Assembly: GCF_000220395.1 (NCBI RefSeq)
Contig: NW_004086062.1
Span: 64,787-128,786 of the forward strand
DNA length: 64,000 nucleotides
Direction of reading: 5' to 3'
DNA from: Ichthyophthirius multifiliis
Lineage: Eukaryota; Ciliophora; Oligohymenophorea; Hymenostomatida
Under the pieces are notes generated by a model. The model did no database searches. It was not told where the DNA came from and worked only from the letters and a program-made list of their open reading frames with translations. Shown piece by piece: positions 16,218 to 28,745 of the stretch (positions are counted from its first letter, which is position 1; the number at the start of each line of letters is the position of its first letter). Position numbers and translations under genes: made by a program.

Positions 16218-18379
16218 ATGTCTGACGTACCCCCAGCAACTGATGTAAATAAAATAAATAATAATAATAATCTCAAACAAAAAAATATAAAGGGAGTATA
16301 AAAAAAGGTAAAAAAATAAATGAAATTAACTTAACAAGCGTTTATTCCAGAAGAAGTTGTACCAGCAGTCCAAACTTAATAATAACCTCAATAATAATAA
16401 ACAGTCGGTTGGTCTGAAGATTTTACAATTCCTACATTAGAATCTCTTCCCCCATTTGATGAATAAGGTAAAAGATAAGGAGTTTGGTTAGAAGGTGGAT
16501 ACTGTTTTGGAGAATGGTATTATGACCTCAATGGTAATCCTGTATTTATATCGCCTGCATATGAAGGAGACATGGTCGGTGATTTATATGATTAGAATAG
16601 TGATTTATACTTGAACTTTATAAATGATTAATTAGGAAGACCCCTTCCTGTAATATTAACAACTGAAGATAATAAATACTTTTAATTTACACCTGTGTTA
16701 TAATATAATTATGTATAAAGCTAAAATAATTAAGCTAATAATAAGCAACAATAAAAATTAAATTAATATAAAAAAGAATAACAAAAAGAAAAAAAGCCTG
16801 CTCCTAAAAAAGAGCCACCACCACCAAGTAAAAAACTTAAATTAATTTAAAATAAAATAAATAAAAATAAAATAGAAATTCCTAAAAGACTCTAATAACT
16901 TTAAGAATAATAAAAAGACGGAAAAGTAGCTACCCAAACCGTTTAAGCAGATTACAAACATGAAAAATAAATAACTTTAGAAGAAGCCAGAGAATATGAA
17001 CTAAAGAATTATAAAGATGGTAATGAATATGCATTAGTTGATAAAGATAGAGAATCAGCCAATATAGTATTCATCGGACACGTTGATGCTGGAAAATCAA
17101 CTTTATCAGGCCGTATATTGAAGAATTGTGGAGAAGTTGACGAAGTAGAAATTAGAAAATATGAATAAGAAGCTAAAGAAAATAACAGAGAAAGTTGGGT
17201 TTTAGCATATATTATGGACATAAATGATGAAGAAAGAACAAAAGGTATCACAGTAGAATGCGGAAAAGCTCACTTTTAATTATAAAATAGAAGATTTGTA
17301 CTTTTAGACGCACCTGGACATAAAAATTATGTACCAAATATGATTGCAGGAGCCTGCTAAGCTGATATAGCTGCTTTGGTAATATCTGCTCGTTAAGGAG
17401 AATTTGAAGCAGGATTTGAAGGAGGTCAAACATAAGAACATGCTCATTTAGCAAAAGCTTTAGGAGTACAACATATGGTTTGTGTGGTAACAAAAATGGA
17501 CGAAATTAATTGGGATAAAGGTAGATATGAATATATTAAAGAATCAGTAGATCATTTTTTGAGAACATAAGTAGGTATTACTAGTATTGAATGGGTACCT
17601 ATAAATGGATTTTTAAACGAAAATATTGATACGCCTATTCCTACTGAAAAATGCAATTGGTATACTGGAGATACTCTTTTTGATAAATTTAATAAAGCTC
17701 CAGTTCCTGTCAGAGACTCGAATGGACCAGTTAGAATTCCTGTACTTGATAAGTATAAAGAATAAGGTTAATTTATATTTGGTAAACTTGAATAAGGTAC
17801 AATTAGAGAAGATATGTGGGTTACTCTTATGCCTAATATGAAATAATTCTAAATTAGTTCTATTTATAATACTAAAGATTAAAGAATTTTTTATGCATCA
17901 GCTGGTGAAAATATCAGAATTAAAGTTAAAGGTATTGATGAAAAAGATATTGAAAGAGGCTTTATGGTATGCAGTACTGATGATTTGTGTCCTATTACTT
18001 AATGTTTTGTAGCTGAAATCACTATTCTTTAGTTACCGGTACATAAACCTATATTTTCTTAAGGATATACTTGTGTTATGCATCTACATACTTGTGTTGT
18101 TGATATTGAAATCGAATAAGTTGAAGCTGTCCTTAATCCTGAGAATAAAAAACTAACTAAAAATACCTTTTTGAAAAGTGGATAAATTGGTGTTGCTAAA
18201 ATTATGGTATATTTTTTTATTATTTATTTTTTTATTTTTATTTTTAGATTCCGAAAAATATTTTATGTCTTGAAAAATTTGAAAAATTAGACCATTTGGG
18301 AAGATTCACTTTAAGAGATGAAGAAAAAACTATTGGTTTTGGAAAAGTTATGAAAATTAAACCTTATGTTTAATAGTGA
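16218..18379 (+). CDS. eRF3: Eukaryotic release factor 3 (eRF3/Sup35/GSPT), GTPase
   Basis: This is the translation-termination GTPase that works with eRF1 at stop codons; 706 residues, ATG 16218, TGA 18377-18379, one intron at 18207-18247. The N-terminal ~260 residues are specific to this lineage: a Gln-rich start, then a segment with GEWYYDLNGNPVF and a Lys/Pro-rich linker. The GTPase domain begins near 17060, with G1 GHVDAGKST, G3 DAPGHKNY and G4 TKMD. The EF-Tu-like domains 2 and 3 follow and end in GRFTLRDEEKTIGFGKV, a strong family signature. It differs from EF-1alpha in its long N-terminal extension and eRF3-like wording around the G domain. I do not see a clear PABP-binding PAM2 motif. 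In a cell that uses only TGA as stop this factor still serves all termination. The stop is preceded by in-frame TAA and TAG, which read as two Gln codons here. Confidence 0.95.
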
Positions 18380-18730
18380 AATTTATTTTTAAATTAAATA
18401 TTTATAACATTATGATTAAAGTTTTTTATTTCGAAATATTATATTTTATTTTTTTGGAAATAAAATGTTGAAAAATTTTTTTATCAAGTATTAAAAATTT
18501 AGTTTTTTTAAAATCATATTTATAATTTCAAAAAAGAAAAATATTTGAAAAAAAAAATTGATTTCCAAAAAAAATAAAAAAAAGTATTATAAAAAAATTA
18601 TTGGCAATAAAAAAATGAATATATCACATTATAACATTTTTTTTTTTTCAAATATATATATATGTTAAAATATTTATTATTTATGTTTATATACTTTTTA
18701 TATAATTTTTTATTATTTTTTAACTTCTAT
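18380..18730. other. Convergent 3' spacer
   Basis: This spacer lies between the 3' ends of eRF3 (+) and the small unknown gene (-). It contains A runs on both strands and a short (AT)n stretch near 18652-18665. Nothing else is recognised. Confidence 0.5.
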
Positions 18731-19168
18731 TCATTATTATTTCGTACTTTTACTTAATTTTGGTGATTATGGATATGTTAATAATGAATTGCTTTTTTTA
18801 ATAATAATTGGTTTGTATTTTCTTATTGGAGTAGCCTAATTAAACAAAAACATATGTATCACTATTAAAAATAAATATAATAAATTTGAAATTACTTTGA
18901 AAAAACTTGATGCATTTTCATTAGTCTCCATACATTTAATATTATAAATTGATTTTTATTAATATGATTTTTTTTTTATTTTTTTATTCAATTTTGTTTC
19001 ATTATCTAAAAAAATTACGGAATTATTTTCGTAAAAATTTGATTCAATTTATGATTCATTTTATGATTCATTTTAGATTTAAAATGATTCATAATAATCT
19101 ATTTTTTATTATTAAATAGAATCTTTATCTGAATAGATTTTTATCATTTTTTCGTCTTCTTGCCTCAT
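18731..19168 (-). CDS. Small protein of unknown function
   Basis: I do not recognise this gene. ATG is at 19168-19166 and TGA at 18733-18731, with 146 codons unspliced. A GT...AG intron at 18836-18895 (60 nt, phase 0) is likely: it removes a short hydrophobic stretch and joins SSFFK to ATPIRKYKPIIIKKSN, giving 125 residues. The N-terminal half is acidic and Ser/Gln-rich with repeated NESQ; the C-terminal half is basic. If the intron is retained the hydrophobic stretch could be read as one membrane helix, which would change the interpretation. The codon variety supports a real gene, but there is no domain. Confidence 0.5.
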
Positions 19169-20338
19169 TTTAATATTTATATTTCTTTTTGAAATAAATT
19201 TATTTTTATTAATTAAAATTTTACTTACACTTCATTTTATTTTTACTCACTATTTTCTAGTTATTTTTATAAAATTTAGTTAGGTTCTTTCTTAACTCCA
19301 TTCAAATTATAAAATGATTAAGTTAAACTTTTTATAAAAAGTATTTAATTTTAAAATTATTTTTATTTTTATTTTAATACTTAATTTAAAAATTATCTAC
19401 ATTATTTTAAATATCATTATCATTTTCCCTTTATATAAAAGTGTTTTTATTATTATTATTATTACAATATATTTACCTATTTTATTTAAAATTAAATTGC
19501 TCAGTAAAAAAGTTCAAAATATTTTTAACATTTTACATTGTAATATTTTTTAAAAAAAATATTAATAATAAAGATTATATTAAAATTATTATTTTGAATT
19601 TTAAATTTTAAAAATAATAAAACAACAAAAAAACTGTTTTATAATAGTTATTTAATTCTTTTGGATTACAAATTTTTAATATAATAAAATATATTTAAAA
19701 CTTAAAATTTTAATAACTTAAGTATTTAATTTAAAATTAATAAAAATAATATTATTTATTAATTAATATTTTATATAAATAAAAATTAATAAATTATTTA
19801 AATTTAAAAAATATATTATGAATTTTATTTTTCGCTTATCGTTTTTTATTTTTAAAACTTAATTAACAATATAAAACATGATATTATTTATTTTTTCTAG
19901 CATTTTTTTTGAATTGAGTCTTTAAAAATAAATTACAGAAAAAATAAAAAGAATACTGAACAATAATTTAATATAAATATTTTTATTAGAAGTTTTTTGA
20001 TATTTTTAAAAAAATATTTATTACTTTTTATAAGTATTTATATATTTTTATAAATAATTAACTAAATTATTTCTAAATTAAAAAACTAATAAATTTTCTA
20101 AAATAAAATATTGATTTTTTTTAATATATAATTAAACAAAATGAATTTTTTTTTTTTATTTAATTAAAAACAAAATAATAATTTAATCATATTCAACCTA
20201 TTATTTGCTTTTATTTTAAATAATAATTGGTTTAGAAGATAATATTTAAATTTTAATATTCAATAATTTTCTTGTTATATTATAATTATAATTACTTTTT
20301 TAACATTATTATAAAAAAACATTTTTTTTATAATTAAA
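19169..20338. other. Divergent intergenic spacer
   Basis: This spacer lies between the small minus-strand gene and the PDE6D-like gene, so it probably holds two promoters. It carries one copy of a dispersed motif at 19909-19972. The rest is A/T with many short runs and no coding pattern. Confidence 0.5.
19909..19972. repeat. Dispersed motif, copy A
   Basis: A ~40-nt core, which includes TTGAGTCTTTAAAAAT followed by AAATTACAGAAAAAATAAAA, recurs with few changes at 42549-42615. Both copies lie in non-coding spacer on the plus strand. The function is unknown. Confidence 0.5.
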
Positions 20339-20809
20339 ATGTAAATATATAAATAATAAAAAGAATAAAATTTATTATAACATAAAATAAAAGAAGGTTT
20401 TTAAATAAATTATGTATCTTTAGGAAATCCTTAAACTGGATAAAATATATGGATTTATTAAAATCCATAACAATTAATAAATAACTAAAATGAAGTAAAG
20501 GCATAAATACCAAAAGATATTTTAAAATAATCAATAGTTTAATAAGAAATAAATTTTTCGACAAAAAGTAAAATAAATAATTTATATTTAATTTAAGAAA
20601 TGCTTTTAAATGGATAATTAATTGAAAAAATGAAATTTAAATTTGGATTTGTAATGCCTGATTCTACAAATAATTGGTAATAAGTAATTGAATCAGCAGA
20701 CTAAACAATTCCTGTAGAAATTTTGAGCGGAAATTTGATTACTAAAACATCATTTTATGATAGTGATTAATTAATTGCATCTTCTTATATAAGAATATAT
20801 TATATATGA
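20339..20809 (+). CDS. PDE6D: PDE6D-like prenyl-binding protein
   Basis: ATG at 20339 and TGA at 20807-20809 give 156 uninterrupted codons, close to the ~150 residues of the animal protein. The family is an immunoglobulin-like beta-sandwich that binds farnesyl or geranylgeranyl tails and carries prenylated proteins between membranes, including into cilia under Arl2/Arl3 control. The family pattern runs the whole length: EGFQINYVSLGNPQTGQ near the start, IPKDILKQSIVQQEINFS in the middle, and KFKFGFVMPDSTNNWQQ and SGNLITKTSFYDSDQLI at the end, finishing SSYIRIYYI. The order and spacing match PDE6D rather than UNC119, which has a longer N-terminus. A Rho GTPase with a CAAX end lies 4.7 kb to the right and is a possible cargo by inference only. 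Confidence 0.92.
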
Positions 20810-21018
20810 GGGATTTTGTTAAATTAAAATAAAAAATAATACTTTGTAATTTTTATTAACTAAAATAACTTTATACTCCATTGTTTTATTTAAATTAAAA
20901 AAAATAACTATTTTTTAAAAATAAATATTTATAAAATGTTTAATATTTAATAAATAATAAATATTTATATTTTATTATTACTTAAAATTTTAAAATAGAA
21001 ATTAATTTTATTGATAAA

Positions 21019-22508
21019 ATGGAATATTCTTATAACTCAAACATAGGATATGAGATTTCTTAAAGTTATGATGTATAAAAAATATTTGAATAAGGATTTT
21101 AATTTATAAATTAATATTAATTTTAAATATAAACATTCTTAAATAAATATTATTATAACAATAAAAATCTCCATATTTTTTCTTTTTATTTTAACTATCC
21201 TTATATATATTTATACTTAAATAAAAGGACAATAATCATGATATTCATACTATAAAATATGATTAAACAAATTAATAAATGACTAAGATGAAAAATTTTA
21301 AAGATAAATATTTTACTAATGATATTAACTTTGAAGAAAACTAATGTTATTAATGTATATAAAAAATATTAATATTTTATGAAAAATAATATATTATGAA
21401 TAGAAAAAGAGAAATATAATAGATCAATTTTGATATTAGAAAATTTCTTTCTTCGTGTTTTATACAAAAAAAAAAACAAATAGAAATATATTGATCCAAA
21501 AGATATAATATATAGACTATCCTCACCAAGCAAATGGATTGCCAAGCAAGTGGAAAGTTTCCCAAATAGAGAAAATTCTTAAATTAAAAGATTTCGTGAG
21601 AAAGTTCTAAAGAATTTCGATTTAACTTCAGAAAAATGCTTGCAGAATGCGTTATATAAAATATATTTATTTTCAAAAAAATAAATATTAAATATAGTTA
21701 GATTCATCAAATAAACAAAAAAGCAGTCATTAATATTCCTTATATATTTTAATTTATTGATAGTGATGATTATTATAAAGGTGGCTGGTTTAAATAAGAA
21801 AGATGTGGAATAGGAAAGCAAGTTTGGAGAACTTATGAAGGTGGAAATCTCATTCATGAATAATATGTAGGATATTGGAATGAAAATTAAATGAATGGAT
21901 ATGGATATTATTAATTTTCGAATGGAGATATGTAAAATAAATTTATAGTTATAATATATATATTAAATATAAGATATGTAGGTTAATTTAAAAATGATTA
22001 AATAGAAGGATAAGGTTAATATTATTTTTTTGCTGATGATTCTATTTATAATGGTTAGTTTTAAAATTCTAAATTCAATGGAGATGATTGTAGATAAATA
22101 TGGAAAGATGGATCGGAATACATAGGATCTTATAGAAATGGAGTAAAATAAGGAAAAGGAGCTTTTTATTGGAAAAATGGGAGCTATTATGTAGGTTTTT
22201 TTGATAAAAATAATCTGTAAGGGAAAGGTTATTTTAGATTCCCTAACGGAAAATTATATGTTGGAGATTGGAATAAAAATGTTATGGAAGGTAAAGGTAT
22301 TTTTTATTGGATTGATGGTAGAAAATATGACGGATAATATAAAAATGGAAAAAGAAATGGATTAGGAAAATATATTTGGCCTGATGGTAGAATGCTTATT
22401 GGAACTTGGAAGGATGGATAACTAACTGGAACAGTACGCTATATAAATAAAAATGGTATTGAAAAATCTGGATATTGGGAAAACGGGTTTAAAAGGGAAA
22501 TATAATGA
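21019..22508 (+). CDS. MORN-repeat protein (about 401 aa)
   Basis: The model uses ATG 21019, introns 21073-21227, 21355-21403, 21726-21763 and 21932-21973, and stop TGA 22506-22508. The joined length is exactly 402 codons. The first intron (155 nt) is the least certain; it may be two shorter ones. The N-terminal ~150 residues are a charged helical domain with PKDIIYRLSSPSKWIAKQV and FDLTSEKCLQNALYK, seen here as a unit I cannot name. The remaining ~250 residues are about ten MORN repeats, for example YEGGNLIHEQYVGYW, GKLYVGDWNKNVMEGKG and DGRKYDGQYKNGKRNGLG. MORN arrays with such an N-terminal helical part are common in ciliate genomes, where animal family names based on the repeats alone are unreliable. 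The role is therefore left open: scaffold or membrane attachment is the usual guess. Confidence 0.85.
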
Positions 22509-22716
22509 AAATTATAGGAATTCTAATTTTTGTAAATCAATAAAATTATTTTTTTGTTATTTATTTTGAATAAAAATTACATTTTTAATTTAATATTTAA
22601 ATGCAAACTTATATTATATTAATTATATTATCATATTTTAATAACTAACTTTTTTTAATAAAATATAATTTATTATTAAACAATAAAAAGTAAATATAAT
22701 TATTCTTAGTAAGAGA

Positions 22717-25200
22717 ATGTCTTATTTATAAACATAAACATCTCCAAATAATTAAGATTAATAAAAATCAGAATAGATTAAATTTATATATAATAATTAC
22801 TAAACAATAATTACCAAAGTACCAAATAAGATATTCCCTACATTTCCATATGATGTACCAGATACATTTTAAAATGGTATATCAAACAAAAAAAAATAAA
22901 AGTAATAGCCTTCTGATTTATAGGGTGAAAATTCTTCTAAAAAAGCTAGTAGTTTATCAATTCTATCTATAAAATCTAATTCTTCTTTAAAAACACAATA
23001 AAATAAAAAATAAATTTATGATTATATAAAAATACCTCCAGACTGGGAATTAGCAAAAATGCATGCAAGATCCCGTGAGACAAAACCAGAATTGTAAAAT
23101 TAAAAAATTTAAAGAGTCTGCAAATGCTGTGGATATGAAATAAATAGACAAAAAATTAATATTTTTATAAATGTACTTGACTTAGGGTTTCTTGGAAGCG
23201 GTTATCCTTTATTTTATAATTATTTAAAGTATTGCATTATTATGCTCATATATTTATTCTTATTTTAAGGATTGCCTAATATTATTATTAATTCTTCTGG
23301 GGATTTTTGTAATAGTACAGTGGAGGAAGTATATAAAAAGCTAAAAGTAAAATAAGACGTAAATAATATTTAATCATAAAATGAGCTTTTACCTTGTTAA
23401 AGTAATTTTGTAGTTCAATATTCTGTTGTTAATCTATTGGATTAATCAGAGTCTTAATTAATGACTTATTGGACGATAATAAGTATGTTATTTTAATTAG
23501 TATTAACAATAAATTTTAGAAAAGAACAAAAAATTATTGAAGCAAAAGTTGACGAAAAATATTAGACTCCAGCTGATTTTAGCATATTGGTTAGAAATAT
23601 ACCAAAAAACACTCCGAATCCAAAAAAATTATTAAGAAATATGTTCACTCATTAAGCCGCTACTTTTAAAAAGTTAAATGTGACATAAATAACTCTTGTA
23701 TACAATATAGAAAAAATATTGAAAATTGAAAATTAAATAAAAAATTATATAAAAAAGAAATAAAAATTATTAAATCTAAACGGTTTTTAATTAAATGCTA
23801 AAGAAATAGTTGAAATAGATCTACAAATAAAAGAGCTTATTTCTTTACTATAAGAAGAAGAAATAAATACATAAAATGACCATTCTAAATTTGAAGGAGT
23901 TGCATTCGTAAGTTTTTAAACAGAATAAGAAAAATTTGAAGCTTTGAATAATAATAAGTAAAGTTTTTTTCGGAATTTAATGTTTTTTTTAACAAACGGA
24001 ATAACTTTATAATATAGTAACTTCATTATTTATAAAGATAGGCATATATATTTATAATAAGCTCCTGAGCCAAATGAAATAAATTGGGAGTTTATCCATT
24101 TAAACGAAAATGAATAATTAAAGGGAAGATTATTAGGATTTATATTGTAAATTATATTAATGATGTTTAGCTTTTCATTAATTGCATTGATTAGTTATTT
24201 TTAATCTTAAACATTAGAACATGCATATGAAGAAGAAATAAAATAATCTTAAAACAGTAAAATAATTTTGTTTACTTTTTTAACTTATTTAATCAGTTTC
24301 ATAATTACATTTTTAAATAAGTTTTTTATGCCTCAAATTGTGCATTTAATTGTACATATAGAAAAATGGCCAACTTTAACAAGTTTTAATATTTCTTTTG
24401 CAAAAAAGTTAACTGTTTTATTATTTGCGAATACAGCTTTGATTACTTTTCTTGTTGAAATTATTCTTTTCCATAATTTATATGAGATCGGAGGCGGTAT
24501 TATTTATAGTGAATTTCTAGTCTTTATTTTTAATGCATTTATTTCTCCTTTAGTTTGGCTTATTGATCCTTGGTACATTCTTAAAAAGATAAAGTTAAAA
24601 AAGGAAAAATAAAAAAATGATAAATCTACACTTACTCAATAAGAAGCTAATTTATTGATGGAATTTCCCGAATATTCCATTGCCAAAAGATATGCCGAAA
24701 ATATGAAAACAATGTGGTTTACATTTTTTTATAGCCCTGCAATTCCTTTAGGAATTGTTTTTTCAATTATTGGGATTTTTATTTATTATTGGATTGATAA
24801 ATATAATCTTATTTATAGAAGAATTGCAAAAGAAAATATAGGAAAAAATCTTTCTTTAGAAATGGTTTGGTTTCTGGAATTATGCTCAGTTTTTTATTTG
24901 TTTGGAGTTTTCTTCTTTTAAATTGAATTAAAAGGACATTTTAATGTTTGGTATTTCGTGTTTATGATAATTTTTAATTTAATAAATTTACTACCTATGT
25001 AATAAATTAATGATTATATTTTTCCTATTAAATCTTAGAATGAAACTATCTCTTATTTCGAAGCTAAACCTTTTTTTGACTCTGATTATGATAGAGAAAA
25101 TCCAGCTTTGAAAAAAGTAGCGCTTTAAAATTTTATTAATTTAAGATAGGACATATAATTAGATATTCAAAAATAAAACTATAAAAATAATACAGTTTGA
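22717..25200 (+). CDS. OSCA/TMEM63-type cation channel
   Basis: A single open frame of 827 residues runs from ATG 22717 to TGA 25198-25200, with no introns. OSCA/TMEM63 proteins are calcium-permeable channels gated by osmotic or mechanical stress, with an anoctamin-like fold of ten or eleven helices. The sequence shows a polar N-terminal segment, early membrane helices near 23200 and 23480, and a cytosolic RNA-recognition-like loop with FSILVRNIPKN and HSKFEGVAFVSF. It then has the family marker APEPNEINWEFIHLNE, which precedes a block of seven or eight helices, including KFFMPQIVHLIVHIEKW and WFTFFYSPAIPLGIVFSIIG. The C-terminal tail is short and polar. The neighbours are unrelated genes on the same strand (MORN protein, 208 bp upstream). 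Which ion or stimulus it responds to cannot be read from sequence. Confidence 0.93.
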
Positions 25201-25497
25201 TTTATTTTTTTATTTAAACTTATAACTAAGTGAATATCTATATATCCTTGTAAATAAAAAAAATATGAAAATATAAAGTTATCTGTTAATTTTTTTTGAA
25301 TATAAATTATAATATATAAACTCATTATTAATTAAAGCAATTTTTATATTAATTAATTAATCAAAAAAATAACTAATTTTAAAATAATATATATAAAAAA
25401 AATTATATATGTTTCGGTTAATTTGTTTATTTAATATTACTATTAGGTTATTTTTGGATATAAAATAATTTTCATTTATTTATAATTTATTTTTTTA

Positions 25498-26478
25498 TCA
25501 TATTAAATTGCATTATAAATCCTATTTTTTTTTTTATTGTTTTAATTTTCTTAATACTGACTTAATTGCTTCATCAAATACTTATTTTAATCCAATTTAA
25601 GTTAAAGCTGAACATTCTAAATATGTACATCCTAATTCTGAAACAATTTATTACGCCTTAAATTTAATAAAGATTTTAAATATTTTTTTATTTATTTTAC
25701 AGCTTTTTATGTTATTGGTGAATTTTTATTACCAGGAATAATTTAAGAATCATCTCTTTTATCAATCTTATTTCCAACAAATATTTTTATTGCATTTTTA
25801 TTACTATCTTGCAATTCAGGGTACCACTTTAAATTAATAATAAAAAAATAAATAAAACTTTTTAATTAAAAATAATTTTTTTTTTTAATAAATATATTTT
25901 TATGCTTCTTTTGTATTTTATTATATTAAAAATTAAAGTAAAACTTTTTTCAATGCATTTTCAAAAGATGCAGGCTCTATAACTGAAAATGCAATAATAA
26001 ATACATCAGTATTAGCATAGCTTAATGGTCTTAATTTTTCATATACTTCTTATCCAGCTGTATCCCTATTTATTTGTAAATTATTATATTTTTTGTTATT
26101 TTTTACCATAAACCCAAGTGAATCATTTTTCCATCGGCCTCAACTGTTGCTGTATAATTGTCAAAAACTGTTGGAATATAATCATTTGGAAATTTGTCCA
26201 TAGTATAGCTTTTTATTTAAAAATATGAATAATTTGTAATAGTTAATTATTCGAAATAATGTAAAAAAATATATAAATAATAAATTTTAAGATTTAATAT
26301 CTTTATGAAATAATTTTTTATAATTATTTTATGTAATTTTATGTCAGATAATTTTTTTATTTAATTTATAATTATATTTAGTAATAAATAACCTCATCAG
26401 CATGCAGGTTTTGCCAACTGCTCCATCTCCTACCATTACACATTTTATTTTAGTAGTTTCTTATTTATTCTAGGACAT
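25498..26478 (-). CDS. Rho/Rac-family small GTPase
   Basis: Four introns (26209-26392, 26066-26106, 25827-25944, 25657-25700) join five exons into exactly 198 codons, from ATG 26478 to TGA 25500-25498. The G boxes are G1 GDGAVGKTC, switch [13 protein letters not shown]3 DTAGQE followed by the Rho-type [16 protein letters not shown], and a G4 written GNKIDKRDD in place of the usual TKxD. G5 is CSALTQ. The C-terminus is Lys-rich and ends CNLI, a CAAX box; a last residue of I or L favours geranylgeranylation. The G4 change (N rather than T before KxD) is common in other Ras-type proteins and should still bind GTP. Rho proteins control actin and membrane traffic. Few ciliates have clear Rho genes, so the exact subfamily is uncertain. 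Confidence 0.93.
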
Positions 26479-28179
26479 TTATATGCTTAATATAAATTTG
26501 TAAATATTTTTTTTTATATTAAAATAATATAATTATATGAATATCTACAATTATTATATAAAAAATTTATTTATAAAATTATTTTATGAATATGTGTATA
26601 TAAATAAATTTAATATTATATTTTTAAAGTATTAAATCAAAAGAAATAATTATTTATATAATATAATAACAAAAATAATATTAAATGTCAAATAAACATA
26701 AAATTCTATTAATTTTAAATATTTTTAATTACATTAGTGATTTATTTCCATTTATTTTACTTTTAATTTAATTAAAATATAAGTAAAATTTCAAAAATAT
26801 ATTTAACAAAAAAAAAGAAGTTTTAATTAAATATAATATAATTTTGAATTAAAAACATTTTTCTTAATTTATTTTATATTTACTTAAATCAATAGATATT
26901 TTATTAATGTTAATAAATTTCTTAGTTAAAATGGAAAATTATTTTAAAATTGATTAATTTATTTAAAATTTAAACCAACTTATCTTTATAATTGTTTAAA
27001 TTTTTTTATATTTAATTAGAATTTTTCAAATTATTATAATACATTATATTTATAATAAAATCATTAAAAAAAAATATGAATAATATTTTATAAATTTATA
27101 AAATATTAAATTAAAGCTAAATAATATATAAATATAAAATTAAATAATCATATTTTTATAAAAAAAATTAATTTTTTTTATTTATTTTTTTAAATAATTT
27201 CATAGTTGATTTCAATATTTTTGTTATTTAAATAATTTAATTAGTTTATTTTTATCAATTTTTTATAGATAAATATTTTCATTATATAATTTTTTTGAAA
27301 AAAAAAATATTTTTTACTTTTTATATTTAATTTAAAATAAATATTCTTTATATAGAAATTTAAAATTTTCTTTAATGATTTATAATTTTAAAAATTATAA
27401 TATATTAGGTTAATAAAATAAAGTTCTTAAAACTATAATTAGTTTATATTAATGATTGATTATGTTAAATAATATTTATATAATTTATTATAAATTAAAA
27501 CTTTTAAAATAAAAAAGGTTAAATTTTAAATACAAATAAAAATTTATAAAATATAATCAAATCTGATTGATTATTTAATTATTTTTATATATATGTAATT
27601 AAATAAAAATTAAATTTAATAAATTTGAAAACAAAAATCGAACTAAATAATTGAAGAAAATTATAGTTAGAACTAATATTTATAAGATTATAAATATTGA
27701 GTTAGCGATTAATTTTAATTATATTAATCTTAAAGTATTTCTCTTATAAAATTTTAAAAGTAAATATTAGATGTTTCAAAACTAAAATAATAAAATTTAA
27801 ATTAAAATATTTATAATTTAATCAATTATGTATTATGTATATATTTAAACTAAAAAAGGATAATAATTATTTATCTTAAATATAATAAATTATTAAAGAA
27901 AAATACCATTAAATTCATTCTTAATAAATAAAATAAATTAAAAAGCTTAATAAAAGCCCCTTTTAAAAATTAAAAAGTTATAATAACTCTTTTTATTAGG
28001 GACAATTTCTATTTTTTTTTTTATAAAAAACAAGAAAAGATATTATATAGTAAAAAAAATAAAAATATTCTTTTATTAATAAAAATATAAATTTTTCAGT
28101 ATAATGCTTTATTTTTACGAGTAATCATTATGAAGCAGAACATCAAAACGATTTCAAATTGATTTTGGTTATTAAATAT
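26479..28179. other. Long AT-rich spacer
   Basis: This spacer lies upstream of the Rho gene and is almost entirely A/T. I checked both strands in the ciliate code and saw only chance open frames. No RNA gene, transposon end or long repeat is visible. Confidence 0.5.
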
Positions 28180-28745
28180 ATCCCAACAAACGGTGATGCT
28201 TATAAATATTATTGGCAAACAGAAAACATGAAGGATTAGGTGCATATGTATGGGCAAGCGGGGAAACATATGAAGGAGAATAGATAAATGGATAAAAACA
28301 TGGAAAATGTTAATGGGTAGGGAGTATAAAGAGAAAGTTATATTGGAGAATGGAAATTCGGTAAAGCATATAGGAAAGGAATTCATAGATGGATAAATTA
28401 AGATTTTAAAGAATTGAATAGGATAAAAAATCTTTTCTAATGAAATGGTGTAAGAAATGAATACGGTTTTTGGGAAAAAAAAAATATTCATTATTAAATT
28501 AGTGATAATTAAGAGCGAGATTAATTTAATAATAAAAAATTTTGCTTTGGAGTTTTTTAATGTGTTTTGAGAATTATTTATAAAGGTAAATATTTAGAGG
28601 GTTTAAGACATGTTTATGGAAAATTTATTGGTCATATTCTTCATATTATAAATATTTTCTATTTTATAAATGTATTTTTTTATTTTAATTTTTAGATATT
28701 GGAAAAGAGGGTTATAAAGAGGCGAATAATAATAAGTAATGTAAA
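28180..28745 (+). pseudogene. Decayed MORN-repeat gene
   Basis: Clear MORN fragments appear in different frames. RKHEGLGAYVWASGETYEGE lies at about 28217, then ESYIGEWKFGK at about 28333 in a shifted frame, then IYKGKYLEGLRHVYGKF near 28580. In-frame TGA codons and frame changes occur at about 28439 and 28490, and no ATG-to-TGA model joins the pieces. One intron-like GT...AG pair remains at about 28630-28695. The best reading is a broken copy related to the three intact MORN genes to its left. A gene with many small introns is possible but less likely, because no splice pair restores the frame. Confidence 0.6.

Noticed and set aside
21579-21857. Minus-strand frame of 92 aa
   Set aside because: It covers spliced exons and an intron of the MORN gene on the other strand, whose exon sum agrees exactly with the frame.
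28096-28491. Minus-strand open frame of 131 aa with hydrophobic stretches
   Set aside because: It overlaps the MORN relic; the plus-strand fragments have recognisable repeats, so this is its antisense shadow.
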